64,000 nucleotides of DNA from PFJX01 sp964393825 (lineage in GTDB: Bacteria; Pseudomonadota; Gammaproteobacteria; Burkholderiales; Thiobacillaceae). Location: assembly GCA_964393825.1 (NCBI GenBank), contig CAYMUY010000017.1:1-64000 (forward strand), given 5' to 3'. The position numbers and the translations under genes are program-made. Positions within the stretch are counted from its first letter, which is position 1, and each line of letters opens with the position of its first letter. The notes beneath the pieces were generated by a model. It did not search any database. It was not told where the DNA came from and saw nothing but the letters and a program-made list of their open reading frames with translations. Below are positions 8,948 to 17,404 of the stretch, one piece after another.

Positions 8948-10723
8948 ATGAACCGTGTCGCTCACGCCTTCCTCGTCTGTCTCGTCTTCCTGACCCCGTT
9001 TCCGGGGGGTGCCGCCGCGCCTGAAGGCATCGTCGCCGCCTCGCATCCGGCCGCCGCCGCCGCCGGCGCGCGCATGCTGGCGCAAGGCGGCAACGCCATC
9101 GATGCCGCCGTCGCCACCCAGTTCGCCTTGAATGTGGTCGAGCCGCAGTCCTCCGGCATCGGCGGTGGCGGCTTCATGTTGGTCCGCCTGGCGCACAGCG
9201 GCGAGATCTTTATCGTCGACTCGCGCGAGCGGGCGCCGGCGGCGGCCAGCGCCGATATGTTCGCGCCGGACGGCCTGCCGATGCCGTTCGCCCAGGCCTC
9301 CAGCAGCGGCCTCGCCGTCGGCGTGCCGGGCACCGTGCGCGGCGTCGAGACCGCGCTGCGTCGCTGGAGCGGCATGAGCCTGGCCCAGACGCTGGAACCT
9401 GCGATCGAACTGGCGGAGCAGGGGTTCCGCGTCAACCGCTTCCTCGCCGAGGACATCGCCGACGACCATGGCCGCACTCGCCTGCAAGCGGAGACCGCCG
9501 CGATCTTCCGCCCCGGCGGCGTCCCCCTGGCCGAGGGCGACTGGCTGGTCCAGCCCGACCTTGCCGCCACGCTGAAACTGCTGGCCCGCGAAGGCGCGGA
9601 GGCCTTCTATCGCGGCCCGCTCGCGGAGGCCATCGTCGCCGCCCAGCGGCGCGCCCACACCGCGCTGGGGGCGCAGGGAACGGGCCGCATGACGCTGTCC
9701 GACCTGTCTGGCTACCAGGTCGAGATCCGTCGGCCGCTGATCGGCCACTATCGCGGCTGGGTGATCGCGGGCATGCCGCCACCATCCTCCGGCGGCCTCA
9801 CCCTGCTGCAGATGCTGGGCATGCTGGAACGCTTCCCGCTCGGCGATGCCGCGCGTGGCTATGGCTTCGCCAGCGCGAAAACCCTGCATGTGATGATCGA
9901 AGCGATGCGCCTGGCCTTCGCCGACCGCGCCCTCTGGATCGGCGACGACGATGTGCTGCCGGTGCCGGTTCGAGGGCTGCTTCAACGCGACTATCTGGAT
10001 CGGCGTGGCGCCCTGATCGAGACGGACCGCCGCCTGGATGCGGTGGCGGCGGGTGTGCCGCCGGCCCTGGCGACCGCCCCCCGCGTGCGCGAGGAAAGCC
10101 CGCAGACCACACACTTCGCCGTCGTCGACCGCTGGGGCAACGTGGTGAGCTACACCAGCACCATCGAATACACCTGGGGTTCGGGCATTACCGTGCCCGG
10201 CTATGGATTCCTGCTCAACAACGAACTGACCGACTTCAACTTCCTGCCCGCCGCCGCCGCTGACAATCCCGGCGCCAATGATGTCGCGCCCTTCAAGCGT
10301 CCGCGTTCCAGCATGGCGCCGACCCTGCTGCTGCAGGGCGAACGGCCGGTGGCCGCGCTCGGCTCACCGGGCGGCGCGACCATCATCAACAGTGTCCTCA
10401 ACGTCACCCTCAATCTGATCGACCATGGCCTGCCGCCGCAACAGGCGATCGACGCCCCCCGTCTGTCGGTCACCCGCGCCAGTGGTGAGGTGAGCTGCGA
10501 GGGCGGCGCCACATTTATGCAGCCGCGCATCGCCATCGCCACCCAGGACGCCCTGCGCGCCCTCGGCCATGCCGGCCTCGGCGAGGCGGGTTCGGATGCC
10601 TGCCGGGCGCGCATCGGCTCGGTGCAGGCGGTCTTTCTCGACCCGGCCGGCGGCGCCCATCACGGCGCCGCCGATCCCCGCCGGGAAGGCACGGTGATCC
10701 GGGTGCCCGCCAGCGGCGACTGA
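8948..10723 (+). CDS. ggt: Gamma-glutamyltransferase (glutathione hydrolase)
   Basis: A 591-aa periplasmic N-terminal nucleophile hydrolase. It has a signal peptide (MNRVAHAFLVCLVFLTPFPGGAAA) and the N-terminal GGNAIDAAVA and SGIGGGGFML motifs. The self-processing site is TTHFAVVDRWGN, where the first Thr of THFAVVD becomes the catalytic nucleophile. The small subunit follows, with NNELTDF and RPRSSMAPT. It cleaves gamma-glutamyl bonds of glutathione and related peptides. The ATG at 8948 is chosen because the signal peptide starts there; an upstream GTG-type start would add a charged leader. It stands alone between two HipBA modules. Confidence 0.95.
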   Translation: MNRVAHAFLVCLVFLTPFPGGAAAPEGIVAASHPAAAAAGARMLAQGGNAIDAAVATQFALNVVEPQSSGIGGGGFMLVRLAHSGEIFIVDSRERAPAAASADMFAPDGLPMPFAQASSSGLAVGVPGTVRGVETALRRWSGMSLAQTLEPAIELAEQGFRVNRFLAEDIADDHGRTRLQAETAAIFRPGGVPLAEGDWLVQPDLAATLKLLAREGAEAFYRGPLAEAIVAAQRRAHTALGAQGTGRMTLSDLSGYQVEIRRPLIGHYRGWVIAGMPPPSSGGLTLLQMLGMLERFPLGDAARGYGFASAKTLHVMIEAMRLAFADRALWIGDDDVLPVPVRGLLQRDYLDRRGALIETDRRLDAVAAGVPPALATAPRVREESPQTTHFAVVDRWGNVVSYTSTIEYTWGSGITVPGYGFLLNNELTDFNFLPAAAADNPGANDVAPFKRPRSSMAPTLLLQGERPVAALGSPGGATIINSVLNVTLNLIDHGLPPQQAIDAPRLSVTRASGEVSCEGGATFMQPRIAIATQDALRALGHAGLGEAGSDACRARIGSVQAVFLDPAGGAHHGAADPRREGTVIRVPASGD

Positions 10724-10745
10724 CCGCCCACGTCGCCACGTCCCG

Positions 10746-10792
10746 GCCGCCGTGCGGGTTTCCATGCCGCGTTTCGCGTAGACGTGTTCCAG
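10746..10792 (-). pseudogene. Fragment of LuxR-type HTH coding sequence
   Basis: These 47 bases match 12775-12821, which encodes the recognition-helix end of the response regulator, with five mismatches and no gaps. In the minus frame they read LEHVYAKRGMETRTAA against LEHVFVKLGVETRTAA in the intact gene. No start, receiver or rest of the HTH is present, so this is a remnant of a related regulator gene, not a functional gene. Confidence 0.7.
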
Positions 10793-11036
10793 ACGCGGTC
10801 CAGGAACAGCGCAAGGAGGACGGCATGGTCCCATTCCACGGCATCCGTGAGCCGGATGAGCCCCGGCCCCAGGCCCTCAGCCAGGTCTTGCACCGCAGGC
10901 CAAGCTCCTCCAGCGCCAAGGCGGGGCTATCGAGCAAGGGCAGCACCACCTCCAGCACGAAATCACTGCAATCGTCGTGCGTCCAGGCAGAGGGACGAGG
11001 CGGGCGGGTCTTGGTAAAAGGACAATCCAGGTTCAC
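10793..11036 (-). pseudogene. Unknown ORF coupled to hipA-like gene, probably decayed
   Basis: A GTG at 11036 overlaps the stop of the upstream hipA-like gene (GTGA), and protein-like sequence follows for about 50 codons (for example DFVLEVVLPLLDSPALALEE). A second plausible stretch (LAEGLGPGLIRLTDAVEWDH) continues in another minus frame from about 10893. The simplest reading is one short gene broken by a frameshift and running into the HTH remnant. I do not recognise the family. Confidence 0.35.
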
Positions 11037-12397
11037 GCGCCAGCGAGTTCCTTCGCTACCTCCCGTCGTTCCCGGCTCACGACCGCCACCAACCGCTGGC
11101 GCCGCTCCAGCGGCACGCTATCCAGGGCCATGACCCGCTCCGGGTAGTCACGGGCCTGTTCCAGCAAGTCGCGCAGGATTTCTTTCGCCTTACCCCCTTT
11201 CATGCCGAATGCCGGCGCCAGGGCGATCAGGTTGCCGGCCACGCCGCCGAGTGTGGGGTCGAAGTCGATGGGTATGGCGAAACGCAGGTCGTGCCTGGCC
11301 CAGGCCCGCATCGGCGCGGGGTCGTATACCGGCGCCAGCCTGGCATTCCGGGCGCCACCCAGCAGGGAGAGGTTTTCCAGATGCAGGTCGCCGTTGCCGG
11401 TGAACAGGGCCAGCGCCACACGGCGGAAGATCGCTTCCTGGGTGGCCTTGACGTCCAGCGCGGCCACTGCCGCGAGCTTCGGGATGGTCCGGCCCAGGTC
11501 GTCCAGGGTGATGTCCGCGGTGGACAGGAATTCCCGGCGGCCCATCGCGAGTAGCGCATAGAAACTTTCCAGTGGCACGGGCAGGCCGTCGGCGCGATCG
11601 AAGCGTTCCACCGCGAGAAACTCCATCCCGGCCTGGCGGGTTCGCCAGAAGCGTGGCGTCTCAAAACCGCACGCCTGGTGGACTCGCAGGCACAGGGCTT
11701 CCAGTTCCGCCAGGCCGGCGTAGTGGGGGGGTTCGATCTTGAGGACCACGTCGGTAAACGGGGTATCGCCGACCCGCGCGGTTCCGGGTGGCGCGATGCG
11801 GCCATCCCAATGCGTGGCGTCGGGAATGGCGGCGAGCAGTTTGCTCGTCATCCCGCCCGCGGTGGGCGTGGGGCCGATGAGGCGCTCCACGACCCCCGCA
11901 TCCAGTGGCGCCAGGTCGTGAACGAAGCCTTCGCGAAGTTGTGCCCATAAGCGCGAGCGCGGCCCGATGGCCTGCCTGGGCGCGGGGGAGGGCTGGCGAT
12001 ACCAACGGTCGGCCGCGAGATCGTCGGCGAAGACATCCAGATGGCCGATGCCGTTGTGTCCCGTGAGCAGGAACAATGCCCATTCCAGATCCTGGCCGGC
12101 GGGGATGTCTCTCGTCGCGTGCTGGAGCAACCGGAGGTAGAGCTGACGTTGCAGGTTGTGGCCCGCCGGGGGAATCAGGGCCATCAGGCGGGGATACGTG
12201 AAGAACCCCGCTTTGGACTGGAACACCGGTGGGGTGGCCGACTTCGGCATCAGCAGGGAGACGCCCGGCACGTCCTGCCGGGCCAGGGCTTCTTCGCTGT
12301 AACTGAAGCGGCTTTCCCGCGCGGTCACGACCAGGCTGCCCAACTTCAATGGCCCGTCGCCGGCGCGCGTCCAGATCACGGCATGACGGTCACTCAC
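11033..12397 (-). CDS. HipA-family kinase (second module)
   Basis: A 454-aa HipA-like protein, divergent from the one at 7477. The P-loop-like TAGGMTSK is at about 179-186, the lysine in VVLKIEP near 220 and LAVERFDR near 262-269. The catalytic motif is GNGDLHLEN at about 334-342, in place of the NSDDHLKN form, and the metal site is VYDPAPM near 357-363. The N-terminal 110 residues form the usual HipA N-domain. Its ATG overlaps the antitoxin gene by four bases (ATGA). The target is unknown. Confidence 0.85.
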   Translation of the reverse strand: MSDRHAVIWTRAGDGPLKLGSLVVTARESRFSYSEEALARQDVPGVSLLMPKSATPPVFQSKAGFFTYPRLMALIPPAGHNLQRQLYLRLLQHATRDIPAGQDLEWALFLLTGHNGIGHLDVFADDLAADRWYRQPSPAPRQAIGPRSRLWAQLREGFVHDLAPLDAGVVERLIGPTPTAGGMTSKLLAAIPDATHWDGRIAPPGTARVGDTPFTDVVLKIEPPHYAGLAELEALCLRVHQACGFETPRFWRTRQAGMEFLAVERFDRADGLPVPLESFYALLAMGRREFLSTADITLDDLGRTIPKLAAVAALDVKATQEAIFRRVALALFTGNGDLHLENLSLLGGARNARLAPVYDPAPMRAWARHDLRFAIPIDFDPTLGGVAGNLIALAPAFGMKGGKAKEILRDLLEQARDYPERVMALDSVPLERRQRLVAVVSRERREVAKELAGA

Positions 12398-12645
12398 AGC
12401 AGGTCTCCGCGTTCGATGCGGGCGGTGAGATCGTCATCCGCCACCAGGGCCAGTCGCAGGCCGACCACGCTTGCCATGCGATCCAGGGTTTCGAAATCCC
12501 CCCGGCCCTTGCCTTTGAGGCGGGACAGGGTTTCCGGGCGGATACCCGCGCGCAAGGCCAGATCACGCTGGTCGATGCCGGCCATCCTGGCGGCCGCCAG
12601 CACTTGCTTGAGCAGACTGGAGAATCTCGTCTCTTCATTAATCAT
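12394..12645 (-). CDS. HipB-type HTH antitoxin (second module)
   Basis: An 83-aa XRE-type HTH protein (about residues 20-65: GIDQRDLALRAGIRPETLSRLKGKG) ending in DDLTARIERGDLL. It precedes and overlaps the hipA-like gene, so it is the probable antitoxin and repressor. The ATG at 12645 (MINEETRF) has no clear Shine-Dalgarno sequence; an in-frame upstream ATG at about 12651 is possible. The upstream DNA is AT-rich compared with its surroundings. Confidence 0.8.
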   Translation of the reverse strand: MINEETRFSSLLKQVLAAARMAGIDQRDLALRAGIRPETLSRLKGKGRGDFETLDRMASVVGLRLALVADDDLTARIERGDLL

Positions 12646-12698
12646 ATGATCAATAATATCTTGTAATAAGGGTGATACAAGCTCGTAATTGACGATAT

Positions 12699-12713
12699 GG
12701 TCAAGATATGACC
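12699..12713 (-). promoter_or_regulatory. Operator-like inverted repeat upstream of second hipBA
   Basis: GGTCA-N5-TGACC is a perfect inverted repeat 54 bases upstream of the HTH gene. On the minus strand it contains TTGACC, a -35-like hexamer, with TTGTAT 18 bases further on as a weak -10. Binding of the HTH protein here would block the promoter. Confidence 0.5.
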
Positions 12714-12725
12714 TTAAAACACGCG

Positions 12726-13670
12726 CTATTCGCCGCCCCTGACGGCTCCCATTTTCGTCATGGCCAGATTCGCCGCCGCCGTGCGGGTCTCCACGCCGAG
12801 TTTCACGAAGACGTGTTCCAGGTGCTTGTTCACGGTGCGCGGGCTGCTGCCGAGGATGTCGCCGATGTCTTTGTTGGTCTTGCCCTTGCTCACCCAGTAG
12901 AGCACTTCGGCCTCGCGGCCGGTCAGGCCGAAGGCGCTGGCCAGGGCTTCGCTGGCGGCGGCGTGGTTTTCCTCGCGCAGCACCAGCAGCCATTCGCCTT
13001 CGTGGCCTGGTTGGCCAGGGTCGTGCAGGCTGGCCAGCAGGCGGCGTGACGGCTCGCTCACCAGGACCGGCGGTTCGCGGCCTTCCCGGGTGGCGCGCAG
13101 GGCTTCCGCCAGCCAGGCTCGCATGCGCGGGGGCGCCGTGTCCTGTTCGCTGGCGAAATAGGTCTTGAGCAGGCGGCGCGCCAGCGGCGTCTGCCAGAGC
13201 AGGCGGCCGTCGTCGCCGCGTAGCACCAGGGTGGCCTGGCCGAAGGCGTCGAGGGCGCTGCGCGCCTGTTTCATCTGGCGGGCGTTGCGCATGTGGGCGG
13301 CGATGCGGGCCAGCACTTCCTGGGGTTTGATCGGCTTGGTGACGTAGTCGGCGCCGCCGGCGGCGAAGGCGGCCACGACGTGCTCGGTTTCGGTGAGTCC
13401 GGTCATGAAGACGATGGGGATCGGCTGCGAGACCGGGTCGGCCTTGAGCCGGCGCGCCACCTCGAAGCCGTCCATGCCGGGCATCAGCGCATCCAGCAGG
13501 ATCACGTCGGGGCGGCTCTGGCGCGTGCGCAGCAGGGCGGATTCGCCATCGGTGGCGACCAGCACGGTGTAACCGGCTTCGTCCAGGGCGTCGTGCAGGA
13601 GCGCGAGGTTTTCCGGGACGTCATCGACGATCAGGACGATGTCCTGGCTGAGGTGGTCAAGCGGGGTCAT
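12726..13670 (-). CDS. Response regulator, receiver plus LuxR-type HTH
   Basis: A 314-aa protein. The N-terminal receiver domain (about 10-125) has phospho-acceptor Asp60 in VILLDALMPG, the acidic pair VDD near 15-17 and the Lys in YVTKPIKP. A linker of about 115 residues resembling a degenerate sensory domain follows (VLRGDDGRLLWQTPLARRLL). The C-terminal LuxR HTH (about 245-305) includes GLTGREAEVLYWVSKGKTNK. It overlaps the kinase gene by 14 bases and is its evident partner. It presumably controls genes for the compound sensed by the kinase's transporter domain. Confidence 0.92.
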   Translation of the reverse strand: MTPLDHLSQDIVLIVDDVPENLALLHDALDEAGYTVLVATDGESALLRTRQSRPDVILLDALMPGMDGFEVARRLKADPVSQPIPIVFMTGLTETEHVVAAFAAGGADYVTKPIKPQEVLARIAAHMRNARQMKQARSALDAFGQATLVLRGDDGRLLWQTPLARRLLKTYFASEQDTAPPRMRAWLAEALRATREGREPPVLVSEPSRRLLASLHDPGQPGHEGEWLLVLREENHAAASEALASAFGLTGREAEVLYWVSKGKTNKDIGDILGSSPRTVNKHLEHVFVKLGVETRTAAANLAMTKMGAVRGGE

Positions 13671-16600
13671 GGCGGGAAGGTGAAGTGTCCGGTTCGAGGT
13701 GCTTGCGCACGATTTCGCGCATGGCGTCGAACTGGAAACGGTGGGCGAGTTGACGCATGACGGTCACGAATTCGGCGTGGCGGGGATGCAGTGCTTCGAT
13801 TTCATCCAGCCGGGCGTGAACGCCGCGCGGGTAACCCAGTTCGACCTGTTCGTCGAGGGCGAGCAGATACCGCGCCGGCGGCGGCGTCAGGGCGACGGGC
13901 GCGGCGGCCACGGGCGTGGTCGGTGGCGTTTCCGCGTTGACCCATTCCAGTTCCAGGCGCTGGCCGATCCACTCCAGCAGGTCGTCCATGCGCACCGGCT
14001 TGGTGAAAAATTCGTCAGCGCCGATGCCGACATCGTTCTCGGCGCCCTTGTCGAAGGCGTTGGCGGAAATGATGGCGATCTCGGCGTCGGCGTGTTCGCC
14101 GCGGCGGCTGGCCTCGCGCAGGCGGCTGATGGTTTCCCAGCCATCCATGCCGGGCATGGCCAGGTCCATGAAGATCAGATGGGGCCGGAAACGCGGTACC
14201 TGCTCCAGGCATTCGGGGCCGGACGCGGCTTGCGCGATCTGGAAGCCGAGTGGTTCCAGCACGTTGGCCAGGAGTTCCCGGTCGGTCTTCTCGTTGTCGA
14301 CGATGAGGATGCGGCGGCGCACGCCGACGTAGCCGACGCGGCGTATCCGCGGACGCTCGCGGGCGGCCTGGGCGGCATGCAGGTGCGGCAGGTAGAGGCG
14401 GATGCGGAACAGGCAGCCGCCGTGCCCGGCTGGTGGTGTCGGGCTCTCCACCGTCAGTTCGCCGCCCATCAGATCGGTGAGCATCCGGGCGATGGTGAGG
14501 CCGAGGCCGGTGCCGCCGGCGGTGGCGGCGCTGCCGCGCGAGAACGGTTCGAAGATGCGCGCCAGTTCCTCGGGCGCGATGCCCGGACCGGTGTCATCGA
14601 TCTCGAAATACGCCATCTCGCGCTGGTAGCGCAGGCGCAGGCGGATCTCGCCGCGGCTTGTGAACTTGACCGCGTTGCCGAGGATGTTGAGCAGGATCTG
14701 GCGCAGCCGGCGCGGGTCGGCGCGCACCATGGCGGGCAGTTCGCCGAGCGCCTGATAGCGGAAGTCCAGCCCCTTGTCGCGCGCCTGCTGCTCGAACATG
14801 GCGACGATTTCCTGGACGAAGTCGGGAAAGTCCAGGGGCTTCGCGTCCAGCGTCAGCTTGCCGCTCTCGATGCGGGCGAGATCGAGGGTGCCCTCGATCA
14901 GCGACAGCAGATGGTCGCCGCTCTTTCTGATGACGCTCACGGCCTGGCGGCGGTTGTCGGGCAGCGCCTGGTCCTGGCCGAGGATCTGGGCATAGCCGAG
15001 GATGCTGTTGAGCGGTGTCCGCAACTCATGGCTGATCGCGGAGATGTAGCGGCTCTTCGCCTGGTTGGCCAGGTCGGCCGCCTGTTTGGCCTGTTGCAGC
15101 AGGCTGTCGGTGCGGCGATGCGATTCGATCTCCAGCATCAGCAGCCGTGTCTGGCGGTTGGATTCCTCCTGCGCCACCTGGCGGCTTTTGTGGGTCAGCA
15201 CCAGCCACCAGGCGACGATGCCCGATACCAGCAGCAACACGACGAAGGCGCGCAGATAGGATTGCCGCAGTGTCGGCAGCAGGGCGCCGGCGCTGTCGGC
15301 CAGGGCCAGCACTTCCTGGTAATAGAGCAGGCCCACGAGCAGCGCCAGGAAGGGCAGCACCCCGGTCATCAGCAACAGGTAATGGCCGAGCCCCGCCTCC
15401 AGGTAGGGACGCGCACGCACGGGGAGATGGCGTTCCAGCAAGGCCGCCCATTGCTGGCCCAGGCGCGCCTGAGGCTTGCACTGGTCGTGGCAGCGCGCGT
15501 CCAGGGTGCAGCAGAGCGAGCAGATCGGCCCCTGGTAGGCGGGACAGCGGGCCATGTCCTCGTGTTCGTAGTCCTTGCCGCAGATGCAGCAGCCCTGGGT
15601 GGCGGCCGGCGCCGCTTCGGGCTGACGGGCGATGTAATAGCGGCCACCGGTCAGCCAGGCGATCAGGGGCGAGCAGGTCAGGGCCGCGGCGAGGGCGATG
15701 AAAATGGCATAGGGCTGCATGCCGGCGCCGAACAGGCCCAGGTAGGTGGCCACCGAAAGGCCCGAGGCGATGGCCATGGCGCCGACACCGACCGGGTTGA
15801 TGTCGTAGAGGTAGGCGCGACGGAACTCGATGCCTGGCGGCGACAGGCCGAGCGGCTTGTTGATCACCAGGTCGGCGACCACCGCCATCATCCAGGCCAC
15901 CGCCACATTGGAGTAGAGGCCCAGCACCCGCCCGATGGCCTGGAACAGGTCCATTTCCATCAGCATCAGCGCGATCAGGGTGTTGAACACCACCCAGACC
16001 ACGCGACCGGGGTGGCTGTGGGTGAGGCGGGCGAAGAAGTTGGACCAGGCCAGGGAGCCGGCATAGGCGTTGGTGACGTTGATCTTGAGTTGCGAGACAA
16101 TCACCAGCAGGGCGGTGGCCGCGATCGCCCAGCCCAGGTTCGGGAACACGTACTGGTAGGCCACCAGATACATCTGGTTGGGGTCGACGACCCGCGCTTC
16201 CGGTACGCCATGGCTGAGGGCGAGCCAGGCGAGGAGGGCGCCGCCCAGCATCTTGATCACCCCCGGCACCACCCAGCCCGGCCCGCCCACCAGCACCCCG
16301 GCCCACCAGCGGCGATGGTTGGCCGGGGTGTGCTCCGGCATGAAACGCAGGTAGTCCGCCTGTTCGCCCATCTGGGTGATCAGGGCCAGGCCCACCGCCA
16401 TGGCCGCCCCGAACAACTGGATGTCGAACCCGGCGCTACCCTGGCCGGCATAGTCGCGGATGCCGGCGAGGCTGTCCGGCTCCAGCACCAGCACGAAGCC
16501 GTAGGGCAGTACCAGCAGGGTCAGCCAGACGGGCTGGGTGAGGGTCTGCAGCTTGCTGATGGCGGTGATGCCGTGGGTGACCAGGGGAATCACCACCAGG

Positions 16601-17079
16601 GCGCAGATCAGGTAGCCCCAGGCCGGCGGGATGGCGAAGGCGAGTTCCAGCGCGTAGGCCATGATGGCCGCTTCCAGCGCGAAGAAGATGAAGGTGAAGG
16701 AGGCGTAGATCAGCGAGGTCAGCGTGGAGCCGAGATAGCCGAAACCGGCGCCGCGCGTCAGCAGGTCCATGTCCAGGCCGTGGCGCGCGGCGTAGAAACT
16801 CACCGGCAGGCCGGCGAGATAGATGATCAGGCCGCTGGCGAGGATGGCCAGCGCCGCATTGATGAAGCCGTATTGCACCAGCAGCGTCGCGCCCACCGCT
16901 TCCAGGACCAGGAAGGCCGCCGCGCCGAACGCGGTATTGGCCACACGCCCCTCGGACCACTTGCGGTAGCTGCGCGGGGTGAAGCGCAGCGCGTAATCCT
17001 CCAGGGTCTCGTTGGCCACCCAGGTGTTGTAGTCGCGGCGCACCTTGACCACGCGCTGGATGGGGGCGTCGCTATTCAT
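13657..17079 (-). CDS. NCS1 transporter-histidine kinase-receiver fusion
   Basis: A 1140-aa fusion protein. Residues 1-480 are an NCS1 (purine/cytosine/allantoin permease-type) transporter: YRKWSEGRVANTAFGAAAFL opens the fold and about 12 hydrophobic segments follow. Residues 497-534 form a Cys-rich knot with Cys at 497, 498, 500, 512, 520, 523, 524, 530 and 534, likely metal-binding. Two more membrane segments lie at about 565-585 and 610-630. The kinase part has HisKA with His684 (SHELRTP), an N-box (LLNILGNAVKF), DDTGPGIAP and GTGLGLTI. A receiver has Asp972 (FMDLAMPGMDG), and a helical tail ends the protein. The architecture suggests sensing of a nucleobase-, hydantoin- or ureide-like nitrogen compound during transport or binding; the ligand is inferred only from the family and the nearby urea genes. 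Confidence 0.93.
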   Translation of the reverse strand: MNSDAPIQRVVKVRRDYNTWVANETLEDYALRFTPRSYRKWSEGRVANTAFGAAAFLVLEAVGATLLVQYGFINAALAILASGLIIYLAGLPVSFYAARHGLDMDLLTRGAGFGYLGSTLTSLIYASFTFIFFALEAAIMAYALELAFAIPPAWGYLICALVVIPLVTHGITAISKLQTLTQPVWLTLLVLPYGFVLVLEPDSLAGIRDYAGQGSAGFDIQLFGAAMAVGLALITQMGEQADYLRFMPEHTPANHRRWWAGVLVGGPGWVVPGVIKMLGGALLAWLALSHGVPEARVVDPNQMYLVAYQYVFPNLGWAIAATALLVIVSQLKINVTNAYAGSLAWSNFFARLTHSHPGRVVWVVFNTLIALMLMEMDLFQAIGRVLGLYSNVAVAWMMAVVADLVINKPLGLSPPGIEFRRAYLYDINPVGVGAMAIASGLSVATYLGLFGAGMQPYAIFIALAAALTCSPLIAWLTGGRYYIARQPEAAPAATQGCCICGKDYEHEDMARCPAYQGPICSLCCTLDARCHDQCKPQARLGQQWAALLERHLPVRARPYLEAGLGHYLLLMTGVLPFLALLVGLLYYQEVLALADSAGALLPTLRQSYLRAFVVLLLVSGIVAWWLVLTHKSRQVAQEESNRQTRLLMLEIESHRRTDSLLQQAKQAADLANQAKSRYISAISHELRTPLNSILGYAQILGQDQALPDNRRQAVSVIRKSGDHLLSLIEGTLDLARIESGKLTLDAKPLDFPDFVQEIVAMFEQQARDKGLDFRYQALGELPAMVRADPRRLRQILLNILGNAVKFTSRGEIRLRLRYQREMAYFEIDDTGPGIAPEELARIFEPFSRGSAATAGGTGLGLTIARMLTDLMGGELTVESPTPPAGHGGCLFRIRLYLPHLHAAQAARERPRIRRVGYVGVRRRILIVDNEKTDRELLANVLEPLGFQIAQAASGPECLEQVPRFRPHLIFMDLAMPGMDGWETISRLREASRRGEHADAEIAIISANAFDKGAENDVGIGADEFFTKPVRMDDLLEWIGQRLELEWVNAETPPTTPVAAAPVALTPPPARYLLALDEQVELGYPRGVHARLDEIEALHPRHAEFVTVMRQLAHRFQFDAMREIVRKHLEPDTSPSRHDPA

Positions 17080-17404
17080 GGTGAGTCGGGTGGGTGGATG
17101 GGCTTCGAATTTTGTTGTTGTTTGGCTTTTATCGCGAACGTCTCGGCGTTTTCATCGCCCCGAGCGCTGGCCAAGGTGGCCAGGGCATCGATCATGGCAC
17201 GAGCCTTTTCGATTTCCGCGAAAAGGCGGCTGCAGGTCAGGCATGGGCATCGCCGACCATCGGGACGCGCCGGTCCAGCTGTTTCACCGCGCCGATGCCT
17301 GATCTTTCGTGTGGCAGCAACGGATGAAGGCAGTGGCTCATGACAATGCCGGTGCGCGGATGGGCACCGGCCTGTCCTGATTCCAGTTCGTGAGTGGCGT
17401 TCAT
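17076..17404 (-). pseudogene. Short Cys-motif protein, apparent -1 frameshift
   Basis: A 55-codon ORF (17404 to 17237) has a strong GGAAGGA ribosome site and ends at TGA. The next frame carries CPCLTC, then FAEIEKARAMIDALA, and runs to a TGA that overlaps the kinase ATG (ATGA). This second part has no start codon of its own. It matches the intact gene at 20375-20599 (CITC, FAEIEQTRTLIDALA). A -1 shift near 17240-17250 would join the two parts. It may be a sequencing error, a genuine inactivation or recoding. The overlap with the kinase gene says the product was co-translated with it. Function is unknown. Confidence 0.6.

Noticed and set aside
13699..17343. A 1214-codon open frame on the plus strand
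   Set aside because: It is the antisense shadow of the transporter-kinase gene. High GC at third positions keeps it open, and its composition (Gln, His, Gly, Ala rich) lacks any domain pattern.
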